Position numbers and translations under genes: made by a program
Shown here: positions 31,540 through 43,310 of the stretch, in pieces
Numbering within the stretch: the stretch's first letter is position 1
Layout: each line of letters starts with the position of its first letter
Source of the DNA: Dermacentor variabilis
Taxonomy: Eukaryota; Arthropoda; Arachnida; Ixodida; Ixodidae
Assembly (NCBI RefSeq): GCF_050947875.1
Contig: NC_134570.1
Location: 207,295,750-207,359,749 of the forward strand
Length of the DNA stretch: 64,000 bases
Direction of reading: 5' to 3'
The notes under the pieces: generated by a model
Database searches by the model: none
Seen by the model: only the letters and a program-made list of their open reading frames with translations
Told to the model about the DNA's origin: nothing

Positions 31540-34180
31540 GAACACTGGTACGGAAGCGCGCCTCCTCATTGTCGGAAACACTTCGCATTCTGAAAGCATT
31601 AATGGACCCAGGGAAAACAAAGGCAGAGAGCAACAAGGCAATCCAGAGGCTGATTCACCAGTACGATGGTACCGAAGAGCAGCTAATGGAGGCCTTGAAA
31701 AACAAATGCTACGGACAGGAAAGACCCGAAGAATATAAAGGGGAATACCAGGGGGAAGAAAATGCAGATATGGACAGGCCAATCACGCGAAAAGAAGTGA
31801 ACGCAGCTCTGGGGTCCCTAACCAAAAACACAGCAGCGGGAGCAGACAAAATTAAGAACTCCCTCATTCGCAACCTAAGCGAGGAGGCGATAGATCAATT
31901 AACAATCTACTTAAACAAATTGTGGAAGGAGGGAACGATCCCGGAGGAGTGGAAACACGCCGAGGTCGTAATGATCCCGAAGCCAGGAAAGAAACTACAG
32001 ATAGAAAACCTAAGACCAATCTCCCTCACCTCGTGCTTGGGAAAGTTATACGAAAGAATAATCACAAAGAGAATGCAGCAACTCATGGAAGGCAAGGAAC
32101 TGTATCCGCACAGTATGTTTGGCTTCCGAGCAAAGCTATCAACACAGGATGTCCTCCTACAGATTAAGGAAGAAGAGGTCCTTTGCAAAGCACCCAAGAC
32201 AGGAGAAAACATCGTAATGGCACTAGACATCAAGGGAGCCTTCGATAATGTCAGCCACGCGGCAATAATGGAAGGGCTTCAAAACATAAATTCTGGGAAG
32301 AGGTCTCATGACTACGTGAGAGCCTTCCTAGCAAAAAGAACGGCCACAGTAGGACTAGGGGATATAAAAAGCGAAACCTTTGTCACCCTAAGCAAAGGTA
32401 CGCCAAAGGGCTCAGTCATTTCACCCATACTGTTTAACATTGCGATGCTTGGCCTGGCCAGGGAACTAGGCGAAATCGAGGGCATACGACATGCAATGTA
32501 TGCGGACGATATCACAATATGGACCAACCAAGGAACGCTAGGACAAAACCAAGAGAAACTGCAAGAGGCAGCAAAACGCGTAGAAAACAATGTTAAGTCA
32601 AGAGGCCTGGCTTGCGCCACAGAGAAATCGGAAATACTCAGAATTGGAAAGAACCCCACCAAGGCCGAAATCGAAATAAACTTAGAGGGCCAGCTTATAG
32701 CGGAAAAGAACATGATAAGAATTCTAGGAATGTGGCTGCAAAGCAGCGGAAAATGCAGTCACACAATTAGCTTACTCCAAAAATCGACAGATCAAGTAAG
32801 CAGGATGATAACGAGAGTTTCAAATAGAAGACATGGCATGAAAGAGGCAGACACGATCAAGTTGGTTAAAAGTTTAGTGGTCAGCAGAGTCACATACTCG
32901 CTACCTTACCACTTGATGAACAAGCTAGAAAGAGAACAAGCAGAAACAATACTAAGGAAGGCGTACAAAACGGCACTACACCTACCGAGGAATACTTCAA
33001 ACGACAAGCTACTGCAGCTAGGAATACACAACACGTTCAGCGAGCTGGCAGAAGCGCAACTAAACACACAAATAGCGAGATTTTGGCAGTCGGCTACAGG
33101 AAGAATGCTCCTAAAGAGACTAGGATACGATACGAGAGGGGCAATAGATCGAGAGGCAGACATCCCAGACAACGTCAGACAAACCCCCAGAATAAGTCCA
33201 ATTCCACGCAACATGGATCCGAACCTACACGCAGCCAGAAGGCAGGCAAGGGCAGATTACGTGGAAGGCCACCTGGCACCACAGGAAAACACGGTGTACA
33301 CGGATGCAGGGCTATACCCGTGGGACAAGCACACTAGAACACACAGAGTAGCTACGGCTGTAGTAGACTACATGGGAGAGACAATCAGCTGCGCAACCAT
33401 AAGGAATTGCACGGTAGCGGAGGGGGAAGAGGTCGCCATAGCGTTTGCAGCGACCGAAGGCTACCGAAGTAACAGATCACTAACCATATTAACAGACTCC
33501 AAAGCTGCATGCAGGCATTACATGCAGGGGAGAGTCTGTAAAGAGGCCCTGCGAATCCTCCTCGGAGCAGGAATCCTCGGAAATAAAGTGAAACACAAAA
33601 TTTTCTGGATACCGGCCCATACCGGGATAGAAGGGAACGTGAGAGCAGACAGTCTAGTTCGCGAGATCGCATACCGAGCTGGACAGATAGAGCCTCTCGA
33701 GAACCCTACAACGGTGGAGCCGACGTGTGCGGAAATATTAAACTACCATAGAGGGCAGAGAATCAAATATCCTCCGCGACACACAGTACTTACACAACAG
33801 GAAGCAGCCGACTGGAGAAGGCTACAAACCGGAAGTTTCTATCATCTACACATACTAAGTAAAATGTACCCGACACAATACAGAAACTCCTGCCCATGGT
33901 GCGGAGAAATACCAACTCTTTACCACATAACATGGGAATGTAAGCATAACTACACATTCCATAAACATAAAAACCCGAGTGCGGAGCAATGGGAGGGCCT
34001 GCTGACCAGCAGCGAGCTCACCGCCCAAAGGGCAATGGTGCAGCACGCGTGCGAAGTGGCCAGGCTCAGTGGAGCCCTGGAATAGGGGCACACCCGTGCT
34101 GAAGAGCCAGGCAGCAAGTGCAAGACGGCTCACCGCTAAAACCCTTGATAGAATCAATAAAGTTTTTCTCTCTCTCTCTC
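31540..34180 (+). mobile_element. I-type LINE C, 5'-truncated
   Basis: Homology to I-type ORF2 begins at about 31,540-31,590, downstream of where the endonuclease would be, and continues to a 3' UTR with AATAAA at 34,156-34,161 and a (TC)n tail at 34,167-34,180. ORF1 and the endonuclease are missing, so this copy arose by 5' truncation. The 5' junction is not sharp and no TSD was found. Confidence 0.85.
31602..34085 (+). CDS. LINE C reverse transcriptase-RNase H, uninterrupted frame
   Basis: An 827-codon frame from the first in-frame ATG; the same frame is open upstream to 31,455 through non-homologous sequence. RT marks: NLRPISLTSC, FGFRAKLSTQD, ALDIKGAFDNV (motif A, Asp kept), GTPKGSVISP (motif B, where the usual Gln of PQG is Lys) and MYADDITIW (motif C). 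RNase H keeps its likely catalytic set: VYTDAG, GEEVAIA, LTDSKAA and NVRADSL. It ends with a CX2CX7HX4C knuckle (CPWCGEIPTLYHITWEC). With no endonuclease and no own promoter it is a dead-on-arrival copy, but the protein could still be made if transcribed. The lack of any stop over 2.5 kb marks it as younger than the other LINEs here. Confidence 0.85.
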   Translation: MDPGKTKAESNKAIQRLIHQYDGTEEQLMEALKNKCYGQERPEEYKGEYQGEENADMDRPITRKEVNAALGSLTKNTAAGADKIKNSLIRNLSEEAIDQLTIYLNKLWKEGTIPEEWKHAEVVMIPKPGKKLQIENLRPISLTSCLGKLYERIITKRMQQLMEGKELYPHSMFGFRAKLSTQDVLLQIKEEEVLCKAPKTGENIVMALDIKGAFDNVSHAAIMEGLQNINSGKRSHDYVRAFLAKRTATVGLGDIKSETFVTLSKGTPKGSVISPILFNIAMLGLARELGEIEGIRHAMYADDITIWTNQGTLGQNQEKLQEAAKRVENNVKSRGLACATEKSEILRIGKNPTKAEIEINLEGQLIAEKNMIRILGMWLQSSGKCSHTISLLQKSTDQVSRMITRVSNRRHGMKEADTIKLVKSLVVSRVTYSLPYHLMNKLEREQAETILRKAYKTALHLPRNTSNDKLLQLGIHNTFSELAEAQLNTQIARFWQSATGRMLLKRLGYDTRGAIDREADIPDNVRQTPRISPIPRNMDPNLHAARRQARADYVEGHLAPQENTVYTDAGLYPWDKHTRTHRVATAVVDYMGETISCATIRNCTVAEGEEVAIAFAATEGYRSNRSLTILTDSKAACRHYMQGRVCKEALRILLGAGILGNKVKHKIFWIPAHTGIEGNVRADSLVREIAYRAGQIEPLENPTTVEPTCAEILNYHRGQRIKYPPRHTVLTQQEAADWRRLQTGSFYHLHILSKMYPTQYRNSCPWCGEIPTLYHITWECKHNYTFHKHKNPSAEQWEGLLTSSELTAQRAMVQHACEVARLSGALE

Positions 34181-35606
34181 GCATACAACCCCGACGCAGC
34201 GGAACTGACCGCGATCAGAGCAGCCCAGTCCGTTTAGTTCCAATGACGGTTTTTATGTGTTCCATTCCGGCTGCGTTTCCTCAACTAGAAAATTATAATC
34301 GTGCACGTGACATACGCGTGTTTCGCAGAAGCCAATGGCTCACGCCAGAGCCCTCTGCGACAACTGCCTACGCCAAGTCGCGCTATCAAGCGAAAGCGTC
34401 CGGCCAAAATTCTCCCTGGTTTTCACGGTTTCACCGGGTCGTCGAGAACAATGACAGAGGTCATCCAGACCCTGGTACTTGGTGGGCGTTCAGCAGATCC
34501 GAGACTCTATATTCAAATAATTTTCAGCACATGGATTTCAATTTGACATCAGTGCTTCGGGTCTCCCTGTGGTCTCAGTCATCGCGGTGCTGAATCTTCT
34601 ACCTGCTGATGTAGGACAGGGGACAGCATGCTTGCTGCGCACAGCCTCTCTGGACTCCTATTGTAGCCCGAATTACTCATCACAAATTAGGGAATACCAA
34701 ACGCTCAAGTGACGATATCAAACGAGAAATAGCTCTGAACTCGTCCATGCTTACTGAAGATTGTGTGCAATAGTCACGCCACTCCCCGAAATCGTGAACT
34801 GTTACAATGTACAGCAATGTAGCAGAAAAAAAGAAAAAAAAAGAACTGGTTGTTCCACGCTCCTTCGTTTCACTCAAAACACAGCGCAATGAATGTCAAA
34901 TCGGGTGCGGGCTCGATTTCCTCGGCTTCCTGCACAGAATATCTGTCGGAGAAATAACACAGTCATCGATATCTGATACAGTATTCTGAATGCGAAGACA
35001 GCAGGACCTCTGAGGACCACCAAAGTGGTCGTTCTCAAAGTTTATGCGAAAATAAGTTAACCTTATGCTCGTTTCATTTTTTTTGTTTTACGCGGAAGAA
35101 ATGTACTTCTATAGTGACATTGTTCGCTGTGCGCTAAGCCATGCTCAGCTTCACATGCTTGACTCCAAAAATGATCTTGCAAAAGTCAACATATAACACA
35201 CGCACGTGTCACCATGATCAGGAAAATAATGTGGTGTAATAAAAAAACTGTTTTGTGAATTTCCTGATTTGTTCTCAGACATGCGATTAGTTCAAGCCTT
35301 CATGCACAAAATGTTGTAAAATACCGCTGAGTTTGCAGGCTGTTTACGCAACATAATCACTAACTTAAGTTAAAGCGACGTGTCGGCGGAACAAATTATA
35401 GGGACCTGGCTCCACAATCGTGGATGAATATTGCTTAGCTAAACGCCTTTCGATGCGCATGAACTTTGTCAAAATTCATCTGTGATATATCACTAAATAT
35501 AGTTCGAGTTGTGACACGGGCGCTGTAAGCAACTTAACTCTGGAACGCTTGCTATGTGTTAGGAGATTGTGTTTTGAACATTACGATCGGTTTTACTTTA
35601 TCGGTT

Positions 35607-35639
35607 ATCAACATAGAGATCGGTTATCTCTATGTTGAT
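35607..35639. repeat. 14-bp perfect inverted repeat, 5-nt loop
   Basis: ATCAACATAGAGAT, loop CGGTT, ATCTCTATGTTGAT. The right-arm sequence ATCTCTATGTTGA recurs at 36,550-36,562. Confidence 0.85.
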
Positions 35640-36208
35640 CACTCGGGAATAGGTCACAACTGAGATACATGATTCAAATCCACGTTTCTGTACGCAAGTT
35701 TGAATCATCAAAAATATTTATGGTGTGCTAACGCCGGCAGTTTTTCCCATAATTGTGCGTATTTTAAAAATGAAAGATAAAAGCAAGCGGCTCCCCCATC
35801 TTTAACTCTCTTTTTTTCGATACTTCATTGCCATGTACAGTTGGCGCAAGACGACGAGAGTTGTTTATACCCCAGCTCTACGATTTTATAAGTTCCGAAA
35901 GTGCAGAAAAAGCGCACATTCATTTCACAAGCGACTGACGCAACCACCAGCGCGCACTCACCGCCCCACAGAGCACCAGTCACTGGAGGTAGTTGTTGTC
36001 GTCACGTAAAGGTGGCGCCGCTGCTCAAGAAATCGATGAAGCTGCGGCGCTAGCTCGTTAAGATTGGGCGGCTATCATGCAGAGATTCCTGCCAGCTGTG
36101 CAATGTTTGTCTGTTGTCCTCAGGGCAAATGTGTGCTGGCACTCATGTTGTGCCTCCTACAAAGCCTCGACTTGTGTGTTCATTGTGGGTAGTCTGCTAT
36201 GAAAGCGT

Positions 36209-36224
36209 AGGTACCTAGGTACCT
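36209..36224. repeat. 16-bp perfect palindrome
   Basis: AGGTACCTAGGTACCT equals its own reverse complement. No function is assigned. Confidence 0.85.
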
Positions 36225-37201
36225 TTTTGGCAAAGAGGCTTCGGAAAAATGCGAAGCGAGAGAATCCATAGGCCGTCATCTCTTACCATCATCTAAAGTT
36301 AGGGAATGGGCCTCACTATACTTCTTTCGTCCTGGCTCACATTTGAATTGTCACTTACTACAGCAGAAACTATTCTTGCAAAACTTTCGTGGAATATTAG
36401 AGTTAGGAAGCAGCGCTGTAGTGTTGGCTTTTTGGGTCGCGCCGCAGTTGCGTTCGATAAAAAATCGAGCTAGAGCCCGCCTCCTCAGGTGACATCCGTT
36501 AATGCGCTAGCAAGAGGTCAGTCAGAGAAATTTGACAAGTTTGTTCATTTATCTCTATGTTGAGAGCTAAAGTAAAAGTGGTGGTGTATGATATAGGTGC
36601 GAAGCTCAGCGAGGCAATAACTCCATGTGAGATGTCGGCTACAGCCGACGAAGTTTTCCAGCCATACGAGAAACCATGGACCTTTTCTCAAGAATGTTTG
36701 CGCATTTCTTATGGGTCTTCTGCCAACTAGGAGGACCACGCATACCTCAACTCACAAAATGTCGAATGAGCCATTTGGTAGTTATGCGTGATTCCACACG
36801 GTACACGAAATAGCGACTGTAATCCGTCAACATCGGCACATACCTGTAGCGCATACATACAAAACGTCGTCGCATTGAGATTGGAAGTATATTGTTTGCC
36901 ATAGCAGTACAGTAAAATGAGTGTGTTGAAAGTGAATTCAGCCACAGAACGTGCGTTATATGCTTCCTTAGTGCTGGAGGTACAGTAATAAGAGAGCACT
37001 GTGCACTGCAGTGCGCCAGCTACCGACCTCCGCCACCGCCACCGCTCCTTCTGTTGCGGCACTGCTTTCCATCACTTTGATAAAAACAGCGCTACCAGAC
37101 GGGACCGAACTGGAAGGAGCATTGAATAGGGATTGAAAAGTTGGCAATGTGATGCGGTTTCCGGGCTTTGCCTGGGTAATGCGACGTATTGCACAGACAA
37201 A

Positions 37202-37222
37202 AGAGAGAGAGAGAGAGAGAGA
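37202..37222. repeat. (GA)n microsatellite
   Basis: About ten GA units. Confidence 0.9.
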
Positions 37223-38864
37223 CAGCCGTATAACACAGAGCACATGCGGTTTCCTGTTTAGTTTCTTCATCTCTCTTCTGTTGTTTGCGTTACGTCGCAC
37301 TGCCGAGGCATAACCAATAGAGAACACATGAACATAGTCTGTGTGCTTCTTGTCTTTTCGCTTTTTTTTCCCTTCTGGTAGCGCTCCTTTCATTTAATCA
37401 TAAACGAACTAACACGACCGTAAATCTTCAGCCCTCTAGTGAACATCTCCAAAGCCCGTTTTCATGTTAGGGCGCTCATTTCTCCCACTGGTATCACCAC
37501 CTACGCCATTAATCACAATGGCTTTGCGGTCGGCCCGCGCAACGTACAACATTAACACCACCGTGAGAACATATCCTGCACTCCTATTAAGATCGACCTG
37601 CGGAAGACACTGCAGCGCCCGTTTGGTAGTAGTAATTCATACAATACTAGCACATCAAAACAGTTCTAAAAGTAAGGGCAATTATCTATGATTTCAACCG
37701 TATCAGCGCGCGGTATTGGGCTAGTTGATGTTGCATGGATTCTCAAGTTTCTGACACAGTAGAAGGACAAGGACAGATTGGAAGGGGTACAGCGCAAGCA
37801 TCGACTATACTAGCTATTATGACCAGCTATAACCAGCGTTGCTGCTTTAAGGCCACTGTTGTTATTTAGTCCTTGTGATTGCCTGCCTTCATATCTGTCG
37901 CCTTTTTCTTACGCTGTCTTGAATCTTGCATCTGTCTTTTTTTCATAAGCGTATCGCTGTCTGCACTCCCAATAAACTCACAGGAAACTACCAGAGCTAT
38001 TATGTTTTCCACTGTTTTCTTCGCGTGTGAGTATTCTATACGTTATTTGTGTTTTCCTCCAGCCAAGAACGCCCTGCTTAGAGCCATTGAAGCAATCCCC
38101 TTTCGAAATTGGCAAACCAACAGTGGCGCGGTGGTTGGCCGCTGTCTGTTTGTTCAAATAGCGAAACAAACGTGAAAAAGCAAGCCAACGTTTTGGTAAC
38201 AGAATAAGAAAAAGAAGCCAGCAGCGGACTCTTTAATCCAGCTGCACATATATAACACTTCAAACACAGAGAAAGTAGCCACGATGTCTGTTCAGTACCG
38301 AGAATAGCCAAAACTGGCGGCAGGCAAGCAATCCTGCGCCAATCGTAGAAATACAGAATAGCAACATCATTGGAGACTATTGCGCAAACTCACCAGCAAG
38401 AAATGAGACGCCGCAACGCTAGGCGCAGCAGGACTGCTTCGCAAAAGGAAGCGAAAAAAAAAACCGCAAACCAAACATGTGGGCATCTGCAGTCCTAATG
38501 TTGACTGCTAGCAAAGAAGCCTCTGCTCGTCGGCGAAATAAGTCTAAGGAATTGTAGTCGCTCTTAAAGCTAAGCTCTTCAGGGGAGTGGCGAATACAGT
38601 GACTCGAGTGGTATCAATAAGGGTGGGTGAATTTAATTTTTGTAATTGAATAAAAATAGAATAGTTTCCGTATAATGGGACCGCTTAGTTCAAAGAATCG
38701 TTTAAATTCCTCAAAATTTTATATGAGGAATTCATAAACCGCAAATATCAAAACAATATGAGAATTCTACGCACCTAAATGTGCTTCTTGAGAGCAGTAC
38801 TATAGAGTATTCCGGGTGTTTAGTCACTCTGCATAAAATTATTTAAATTCTGGAGTTTTATGCG

Positions 38865-38985
38865 GTAATGCCAAGATCTGAGTTCGAGATGGCTTTATTG
38901 GGGAACTCTGGATCGGTTTTCATCACCTAGGGTTCTTTAACATGCACTTAAATTTAGGAATCCCCTTTGCATGAAAATAAGCCCC
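38865..38985 (-). mobile_element. Diverged SINE fragment
   Basis: TCACCTAGGGTTCTTTAACA followed by TGCACTTAAAT resembles the reverse complement of the core of the SINE at 4,044-4,284 (GGGTTCTTTAACGTGCACC). The flanking similarity (a GATGGCTTTATTGGGGAACTCTGGA-type stretch) fits the same family. The tRNA-like head is not visible. Confidence 0.6.
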
Positions 38986-40307
38986 TACACTTATTTCCTA
39001 ATTTTCCTTATTTTACTCTCAGTGTTTACACATTACAGAGAAAAGGGCTCTGTTACAAGGTGTTAATTGGAAACAGTTGACGTAGTAGTAGATATGAAAC
39101 AATCGACACATTTGTAGAAAAGAGCAGAGCTGAACAAAGCAACTAAAATGAAGTAAGAGAAAACAAGAGCGCAAGTACAAGCACAGTATCTAGAAGAAAA
39201 CGAACAAGTTAACTGGTACAACAAAATATCAACCACGAACTAAAGAACACCAAGAGACGCAGTTATCTGGGTTAATTATTAAAAACAACTGTTAAAATGT
39301 GTTGTATCCGTGACAGCAACTGCTGCTGGTACACGATTCCATTCAGAAGTAGTTCTAGTGAAAATACATGTGAATGGGTTACATTTCTACAACGAGGAAC
39401 ATCAGCTTTTTGTAAATGGTAACTACTATACCATATTAACGGAAGAGGCTTCATGAACAGCGCATAAAGACTACTGTTGTGATAATAAATTTTATGAATA
39501 AGAGTAAGCTGGGCTGTTTTCGCGGAATGGTAAGGTTTGGAAGGTTAGGCTGTGATTTAATGAAGGTAACTAGAGGTACAGACATCGTGATATTTGTGTG
39601 ATGAAGCCGACTTAAGACGGTCGTTATCAAGTTGATAGTGTAGATATGTTACTGAGGTGCGAGAAAAGCGCATTGACTTGGCATTTCGAAATGTCTAATT
39701 CCAAATTCCGCGATTGGCACCAGACAAATATGTAAGTTAAGCATGTTATTCGGAAAGAGGCAACATCGTCTTCTTTAGCTATTTCCCAGTGAATTGCGCA
39801 TCCATTCGCGAATAGCCAAAACTTTGATGAGATGTGAGCCAGTAAGTGGCCGATAAAAACTAGGAAAAGTAAGCAGCCGAAGATCCACTTTTGAGGAACA
39901 CCCTAGAGTGGGCTGGCGAAGAAACATTATTAGTGGAAACAAATTGAGTATGTCTAGAAAGCAAAACTCAAATCCAGTCCAGCACATGATGATCTGAAAT
40001 TGGCGGAGCTTAAGGAGAAGCAAATAATAACGAACACTGTCGATTTCTTATGAGAAATCTAAAGACACACGATCTATTATGAATCCGGAGTGGGTGAAAA
40101 TATAGTGTTTAAAATTTTGCATAGTCCAGATATGAGTGAAATCATACGGAAATTTGAAGGATTGTACGTTACGCTATGCTTGAACGGAGGGAATTTTCTC
40201 TATCATCGACTCATATGGAAGGTTAGAATGCTGCAGATACTGTGAATAATGTATGTTGTTGAGGCTCGACGTGGCGTTAGGGCAAGGAATCCGCCACTTC
40301 CTTCCAC
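38986..40307. other. Unassigned AT-rich DNA
   Basis: No supported gene or clear repeat. Confidence 0.4.
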
Positions 40308-40921
40308 GAGTAGGTCCAGTAGTAGGAATGGAGGAAACACGATTTGACATTAGTTGCACGACTCCAGTTACGGAAGCCCACTCCATGCAGCAGCATGTTA
40401 AACGTCCGAGTTCACATCAGGACACGTTGATCCCACTGCCCGAAAACTCTCCGCTTTTAATTCCGTCGTCTTCTCTAGGCGAGTCAATCAGAGAATCTGA
40501 AGACTGCCTAGCAAAAAATTATAATCGTAAAATCCGTTGCGGTAGCACGCTCATGCTATCGCAACGCTCCGCAGTAACCCCGCCTTCGATGCCCGATGGT
40601 GTGGAACATGTGGCAGGATAGCAACCTAAGAATCCACGGCCCCTCGCCGGGCTTCGGTAGCATGCTCACCCAAAGCATAGAAACGGGGAGGGGATAGCAG
40701 CCTGGGAATTCACAGTAACCGCCGAAGTTCAGTAGCGTTTGACGTGGGCCCTTTTCATCATTATTTCAAGGCTGTCAGGCAGTGCCGGAGGTTGGTGCCT
40801 TTTGTAGACTTGTCAGCCGTCGGTATCAACGCTACGTCGACTTCTTGGTAGACGCTTATGGGTGGGGGCTGCCTGGTGGCAAACGTCTAATTAACACCTC
40901 TGGCCGTGTTGAGACGTAACA
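40308..40921 (-). repeat. 3' LTR of the gypsy element
   Basis: Alignable along its length with 47,366-47,908: shared ACGGAAGCCCACTCCATGCA, CCCACTGCCCGAAAA, TAGGCGAGTC, GTCGACTTCTTGGTAG and the terminal CGTAACA. It holds an extra stretch near 40,640-40,720. Confidence 0.75.
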
Positions 40922-41324
40922 AACACCTTGGCCGCGAAGAGATTCGACCTGAGGGTGACCAGATGCCAGGTTGCCCGAAGCGTCGACGTTCGGTCGTGGC
41001 CTCGGGGATTGTTCTAGAAGTGATGGCTGATGTCACACGGCAGCTCGAGGGTGCGGCCTTCGCTTCGTTGTGTCCACCTACCTGGGAATACACAGGCACA
41101 CACACAAACACACACTAGTCGGCGCGCCCGAGCGACACGCCTACCGGATGCTATAATCCCAGCATCGTTTTGCAATGTCCCTTCCCTCTCTCCGTCTCTC
41201 TCCGCGCTTGTCGTGGTCAGCTCTCGGCCAAACAGGAATTCAAATAGGTTACCTATTTGTATAACATCGATTGCGATTAGTACAAAGCACGTTCATAAAA
41301 GATGCTCTGAGTCCGCTGCTTAAT

Positions 41325-42240
41325 ATCCACGGCTGAGACCACTCGCATTCTTATTCTGGCTCCCTTTCTTCCACTTGACCTCGAACTTGTATTCCTGCAA
41401 GATGAGATTATATCTCATCAGTCTCCTGTTTTTTTCTTGAAATTTGCTTCAGCATTGAAAGAGGGCAATGGTCACTTCGCCCGCCAATTTAGTGTTTTGA
41501 ATATAGCATCCTGTAGCTTTTGAATGACGCATAGTATGCACAATCTCTCTTTCTCAGAGGAGCTATACGCCTCTTCTTTGGTGTCAATTCTCGACTAAGA
41601 TACATCACAGGGTGCTCTTCTCCGTGTTCATCAAGTTTGGCAATGAGGACACCTAGACCACGGTTGCTGGAGTCACACTGGAGAATTAATTATCTGCGTA
41701 TATCTGGCGAGACAAGTACAGGCCGCGAAGACAAAGCCTTCTTCAGAATCTGGAAAGCCTCTTCCCTATCGGCGCTCCAAGTGACCCTTCCTGCTTACGA
41801 GTTCTAACCTCTCCTCTACATTCGGCAAGGGGTAGATGTGGTCTTCTGTCATGGCATTTAACTTTAGATATTCCACTCATGGCCGTGGATCTTTTCCTGG
41901 TACCTCAACTGGCGTTAGAGAGGAGCAATAATCACTACGTGCTTCCTTGATTACCCCAAGATGAAGCGTCCTTTTTACTGCTGCCTTCATCATACCTAGC
42001 GGCCGCGGGGATACGCGGTAAGCATCGGACATAAAAAGAACCTCCGTTGTTAGTTCAATGTGATGTCGTATGAATGAGTCCTGCCTAGCTTCTCTCCAAA
42101 ACTATCCAGATATGGTTCCTCAAATCTTCCACTTTGATTTCCTAGTTCCTTCTCTTTAATGCCTGCTTTATTACTTCTTCCACACTAGGGTCTGCTTTCC
42201 CGTGAAAACAAGTTAACGTTATGAGGATAGCAATAGGGGC
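41325..42240 (-). pseudogene. Gypsy RT/RNase H remnant with core deletion
   Basis: On the minus strand the start of a Ty3-type RT is readable: SDAYRVSPRPLGMMKAAV, then HLGVIKEARSDYCSSLTPVE and VPGKDPRP, with a stop where Cys-Val-Asp-Tyr would begin, then HIYPLPNVEERLELVS. The frame then jumps at about 41,800 to a segment just before RNase H (REEAFQILKKALSSRPVLV), followed by DSSNRGLGVLIAKLDEHGEE, TDHCPLSMLKQ (Asp supplied by a neighbouring frame) and RYNLILQEYKFEVKWKKGSQ. So the RT centre, including its YxDD motif, is deleted. Several stops and shifts occur, and nothing resembling integrase follows. Confidence 0.7.
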
Positions 42241-42269
42241 TTGTTGGTACGGCATATCTTATTTTGTTA

Positions 42270-43310
42270 TAGCGCAAGCTTGACAAGGACAAAAGAAGGC
42301 ACATCTGACACACACAGTGCTAACTTTCAACAAAATATTTATTTGTCGTTCTCGTCGCTATATATACACCTTCGAACTATCATACAACACGTGTAAAATT
42401 TTGGAAAAACGAACAAAAAATATAAAGTGGGAACCACACGTAGGCAGTTTCTTGACTCACATATTCACAGAGATGTACACCTACAACGCGAACAGCGATA
42501 ACTGAGCTCTTTTGAGGATAATGAAATGAAAGGCTTACTGACGCATGCGTCGCCGAATGTTGATATGTGTCTGGCTTCTATTATCAAGCTCGTCATTTCA
42601 CACCTGCTTCTACTGATGATGACTGTTTCTTTGAATCTTGGTTTGCATTTGCATCTCTGGCAATGGATGGCAAGAAAGCCGTCAGCGGCCAAGTCGTTAA
42701 CTTTGTTATTGTGTTATCGTAGCCTGTCATTTATGCATCTGCCTGTTTGACCAATGTAGGATAGTCCACACCCGAAAGGAATACGGTATACCACACAGGC
42801 GATGCAATCAACGAATTTGTTTTTATGTTCTTTTTCGCATGCGCTACGTGTTATTCTTTCTGGCCTTGTGCTGTTACAGAGGCTGACCAGTTTATTAGGT
42901 GCCGACAACACAACGTTGATGCCTCTCCTTCCTGCAATCTTCTTTATTCTCTGGGAGAACCCGTGTATGTAGGGGATGACGGCAACATTTCTTTTGTTCA
43001 CGTCAGTGCTCGAAACGTGCACCTGTTCCGAACTGCTTTGATGCGCCTTCTCAAGCAGTCCTTCTGCAACTCATACAAGCACGTGGCTCGGGTAACCAGC
43101 GCAGCTTATACGCGAGGCTCGCCGGCTGAAGCTATCGTGCATTAGGTGTTGGCATGATTTTTTCAGTGCTTCGCTTCGCTTTTCCGGCTTTCGTACGTGT
43201 CCGGAGCTAGCTGTTTCATCCTCTTTATTTGCACTTTGTTCCTCGTCGTAACGGAGCTGATGATCTAGTCCGCGTGCTTTAGACCTTGTCAATGTTAGAC
43301 CTGGCCTTGA
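42270..43310 (-). mobile_element. Penelope-like element fragment (GIY-YIG endonuclease end)
   Basis: Minus-strand reading gives RRGINVVLSAPNKLVSLC, a Cys/His segment (CEKEHKNKFVDCIACVVY) and YIGQTGRCINDRLR. This is the GIY-YIG endonuclease region of Penelope-like retroelements (VVY then YIG), followed after a stop at 42,716-42,714 by LAIHCQRCKCKPRFKETVII and HISTFGDACVSKPFISLSS. Upstream linker sequence reaches about 43,310. The reverse transcriptase part is absent (5' truncation). The 3' end, with GACACACACAGTGCTAACTT near 42,308, resembles tick Penelope ends as I recall them. It lies within the gypsy element. Confidence 0.65.

Larger units (their letters stand above)
34181..38864. other. 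Unassigned DNA with several perfect inverted repeats
   Basis: No supported gene. Just after LINE C, 34,181-34,235 reads as a short RNase H-like stretch (YNPDAAELTAIRAAQSV), perhaps a scrap of another element. Further right are the hairpin at 35,607-35,639, the palindrome at 36,209-36,224, a short (GA)n at 37,202-37,222, and AT-rich DNA. Confidence 0.35.

Noticed and set aside
34069..34593. 174-codon plus-strand ORF after LINE C
   Set aside because: Begins inside the LINE C end in another frame and has no recognisable content.
41401..41419. Short palindrome GATGAGAT-TAT-ATCTCATC
   Set aside because: Lies inside decayed gypsy RNase H coding sequence; 8-bp arms are not unusual.
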